Positions 63,001 through 64,000 of a stretch of DNA of 64,000 nucleotides are shown here, piece by piece. A program made the translations under genes and the position numbers. The notes under the pieces are model-generated. The model ran no database searches. It was given only the letters and a program-made list of their open reading frames with translations, and was not told where the DNA came from. Position 1 is the stretch's first letter, and each line of letters starts with the position of its first letter. This DNA is from Bradyrhizobium sp. CCGB01 (GTDB taxonomy: Bacteria; Pseudomonadota; Alphaproteobacteria; Rhizobiales; Xanthobacteraceae): positions 1,736,001-1,800,000 of the forward strand of contig NZ_JANADK010000001.1 in NCBI RefSeq assembly GCF_024199795.1, written 5' to 3'.

Positions 63001-63195
63001 CGGGGCAGGTCTCCTGGCTCGCAGGTCATCGCCTACATCCGGTCTTCCCGAAGCGTCTGCTTCAGTGACACGTGTGAATGCAGGCTCGCCGCTTACAGTT
63101 GCGGGGGCAGCGCCGGCATTACTTCGATCCCGAAAGGATCCAGAGCGCACCGGCTTCCCTCTTAGCTCCAGATCAGGCGAGACCTGAAGAACCTC
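63001..63195 (-). promoter_or_regulatory. Cobalamin (B12) riboswitch upstream of metE
   Basis: On the minus strand the conserved blocks come in order: AGAGGGAAGCCGGTG, GCTGCCCCCGCAACTGTAAG followed by CGG, GTCACTG, CTTCGGGAAGACCGG, and the B12 box AGCCAGGAGACCTGCC next to 63000. It ends about 115 nt before the metE ATG, leaving room for an expression platform. Adenosylcobalamin binding is expected to lower metE expression. Confidence 0.95.
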
Positions 63196-64000
63196 GACGC
63201 CTTCGATTATCTGTAACCTAAGGATTACGTCAACCTCATGATCACCTTTTCCGCGGCATGCTGGCAGGTATGAGGTTCTTAAGTCCGTGGCAATCAATGG
63301 TGTAAACCTCTGCGCTTGCATCAGCCCGACGAGCTTGGCCGAAAAACGCTAACCTTGCGCCGTAACGTGTTTCCTAAGCCTTGTTCGCCCCGGAGCGCTG
63401 GGGGAAGGCCATATGATCGCGTCGCCGATGGTGTTGGACCTCCGACGCTGTGAGGACGGTAACACCGATCGAACAACTCTACTCTTGGGACTTCCGATCG
63501 CATGAGATTAGCACTGCGGCTCTTTAGCGCTGAGCTTCCCATCAGGATCGATCTCACGGGCCCTCTCTCATTCCTCTATCCACCCGACTGGTGTTTTTTT
63601 GCGCGTTCGGCGCTGAACGGAGCTGCAATTTCTGCATCAATTGGCCAGCGAGTAGTAAAGCCTATGCCTCAGTCAACTACCAATGTTAGCAATTGATCCA
63701 ACTGACAGATTCGGTCAATCAATAGATAAGAAACCGTCACGCAGGCCAGACCTCACCTCTTCGAGACCCCGAAGCGCGCATAAATCGGCTCCTCGGGGTC
63801 ACTCGGTTTTGACGGATTGGCGCTATGCTGTCCGCAACGTGGCGTTCGACAGGTTCTATCCCAGCTGAGTAGCTTGGTCTGGCGATCGAACCGCAGATCT
63901 CTCAATTTGGAGAGTGCCGCTGTGAATGCAATGATCGTCTCGGATAGTGTCATTCCTCGCGCCGACGTCATCAAACGCGCAGCGCGCATCGGCGCAGAAA
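63196..64000. other. Gene-poor end of window; possible partial frame at the edge
   Basis: No gene is recognised in 63196-63900. From a GTG at 63922 (or ATG at 63931) a plus-strand frame runs off the end (MIVSDSVIPRADVIKRAARI) and may be the start or an inner part of a gene continuing beyond the window. Confidence 0.35.

Overview
The window looks like part of the symbiosis island of a Bradyrhizobium. The gene order nifDKENX, fdxB, iscN-like, nifS, nifB, ferredoxin, nifZ, nifH, nifQ, nifW, fixBCX is the one I know from Bradyrhizobium. Supporting this are nodM, a FixR-type reductase, NodD-type nod boxes, NifA/sigma-54 promoters and an avidin of the bradavidin type. No database search was run, so species level is open.

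Layout. 1-7.3 kb: two nod boxes (minus strand 1120-1168, plus strand 6261-6310), a shattered RND efflux pump gene, a histidine-kinase remnant and much non-coding sequence. 7.3-12 kb: nodM with one frameshift, then an intact secreted polygalacturonase and an intact secreted pectin methylesterase facing each other. 12-15.8 kb: remains of a luciferase-like monooxygenase and of queD. 15.8-18.4 kb: fixR (no nifA follows), an FdxN-type ferredoxin and a degenerate receiver protein. 18.6-27.5 kb: nifH-D-K-E-N-X, two nifX-associated genes and fdxB, all intact. 28.5-38.8 kb: two unknown minus-strand genes, then iscN-like, nifU C-terminal-like, nifS, nifT, a SIR2-like gene, nifB, a ferredoxin, a TPR protein, an LRV protein (broken), nifZ, DUF3024/DUF6129-like genes, bolA and a [2Fe-2S] ferredoxin. 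39.1-46.6 kb: a second nifH, nifQ, an Irr-like relic, nifV, nifW, a deleted fixA, fixBCX. 46.8-60 kb: mostly decayed genes (methyltransferase, hypC, CoA-transferase, beta-propeller, BKACE, MFS) with a few intact ones (DUF3422, phasin-like, secreted protein, bradavidin-like). 60.5-63.2 kb: metE under a cobalamin riboswitch.

Function. The intact set encodes nitrogenase (NifHDK), its FeMo-cofactor line (NifB, NifEN, NifX, NifQ, NifV, NifS, IscA/NifU-like carriers), accessory proteins (NifW, NifZ, NifT) and electron delivery (ferredoxins, FixBCX). Recognisable TGT-N10-ACA NifA sites with GG/GC sigma-54 promoters precede nifH1, the iscN-like gene and nifB. Sigma-54 promoters without a clean NifA site precede nifH2, nifV and the fixA relic/fixBCX. 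nifA itself is not in the window.

Most notable: two nucleotide-identical nifH copies about 20.3 kb apart; two divergent promoter regions in which one NifA site could serve an unknown minus-strand gene as well as a nif gene; a SIR2-like protein with a changed catalytic motif translationally overlapping nifT; a fixA reduced to its ends while its promoter still reads into fixBCX; and nifV, which most rhizobia lack. Many genes carry single-base frameshifts. Whether all of them are biological decay rather than sequence error needs read-level checking.
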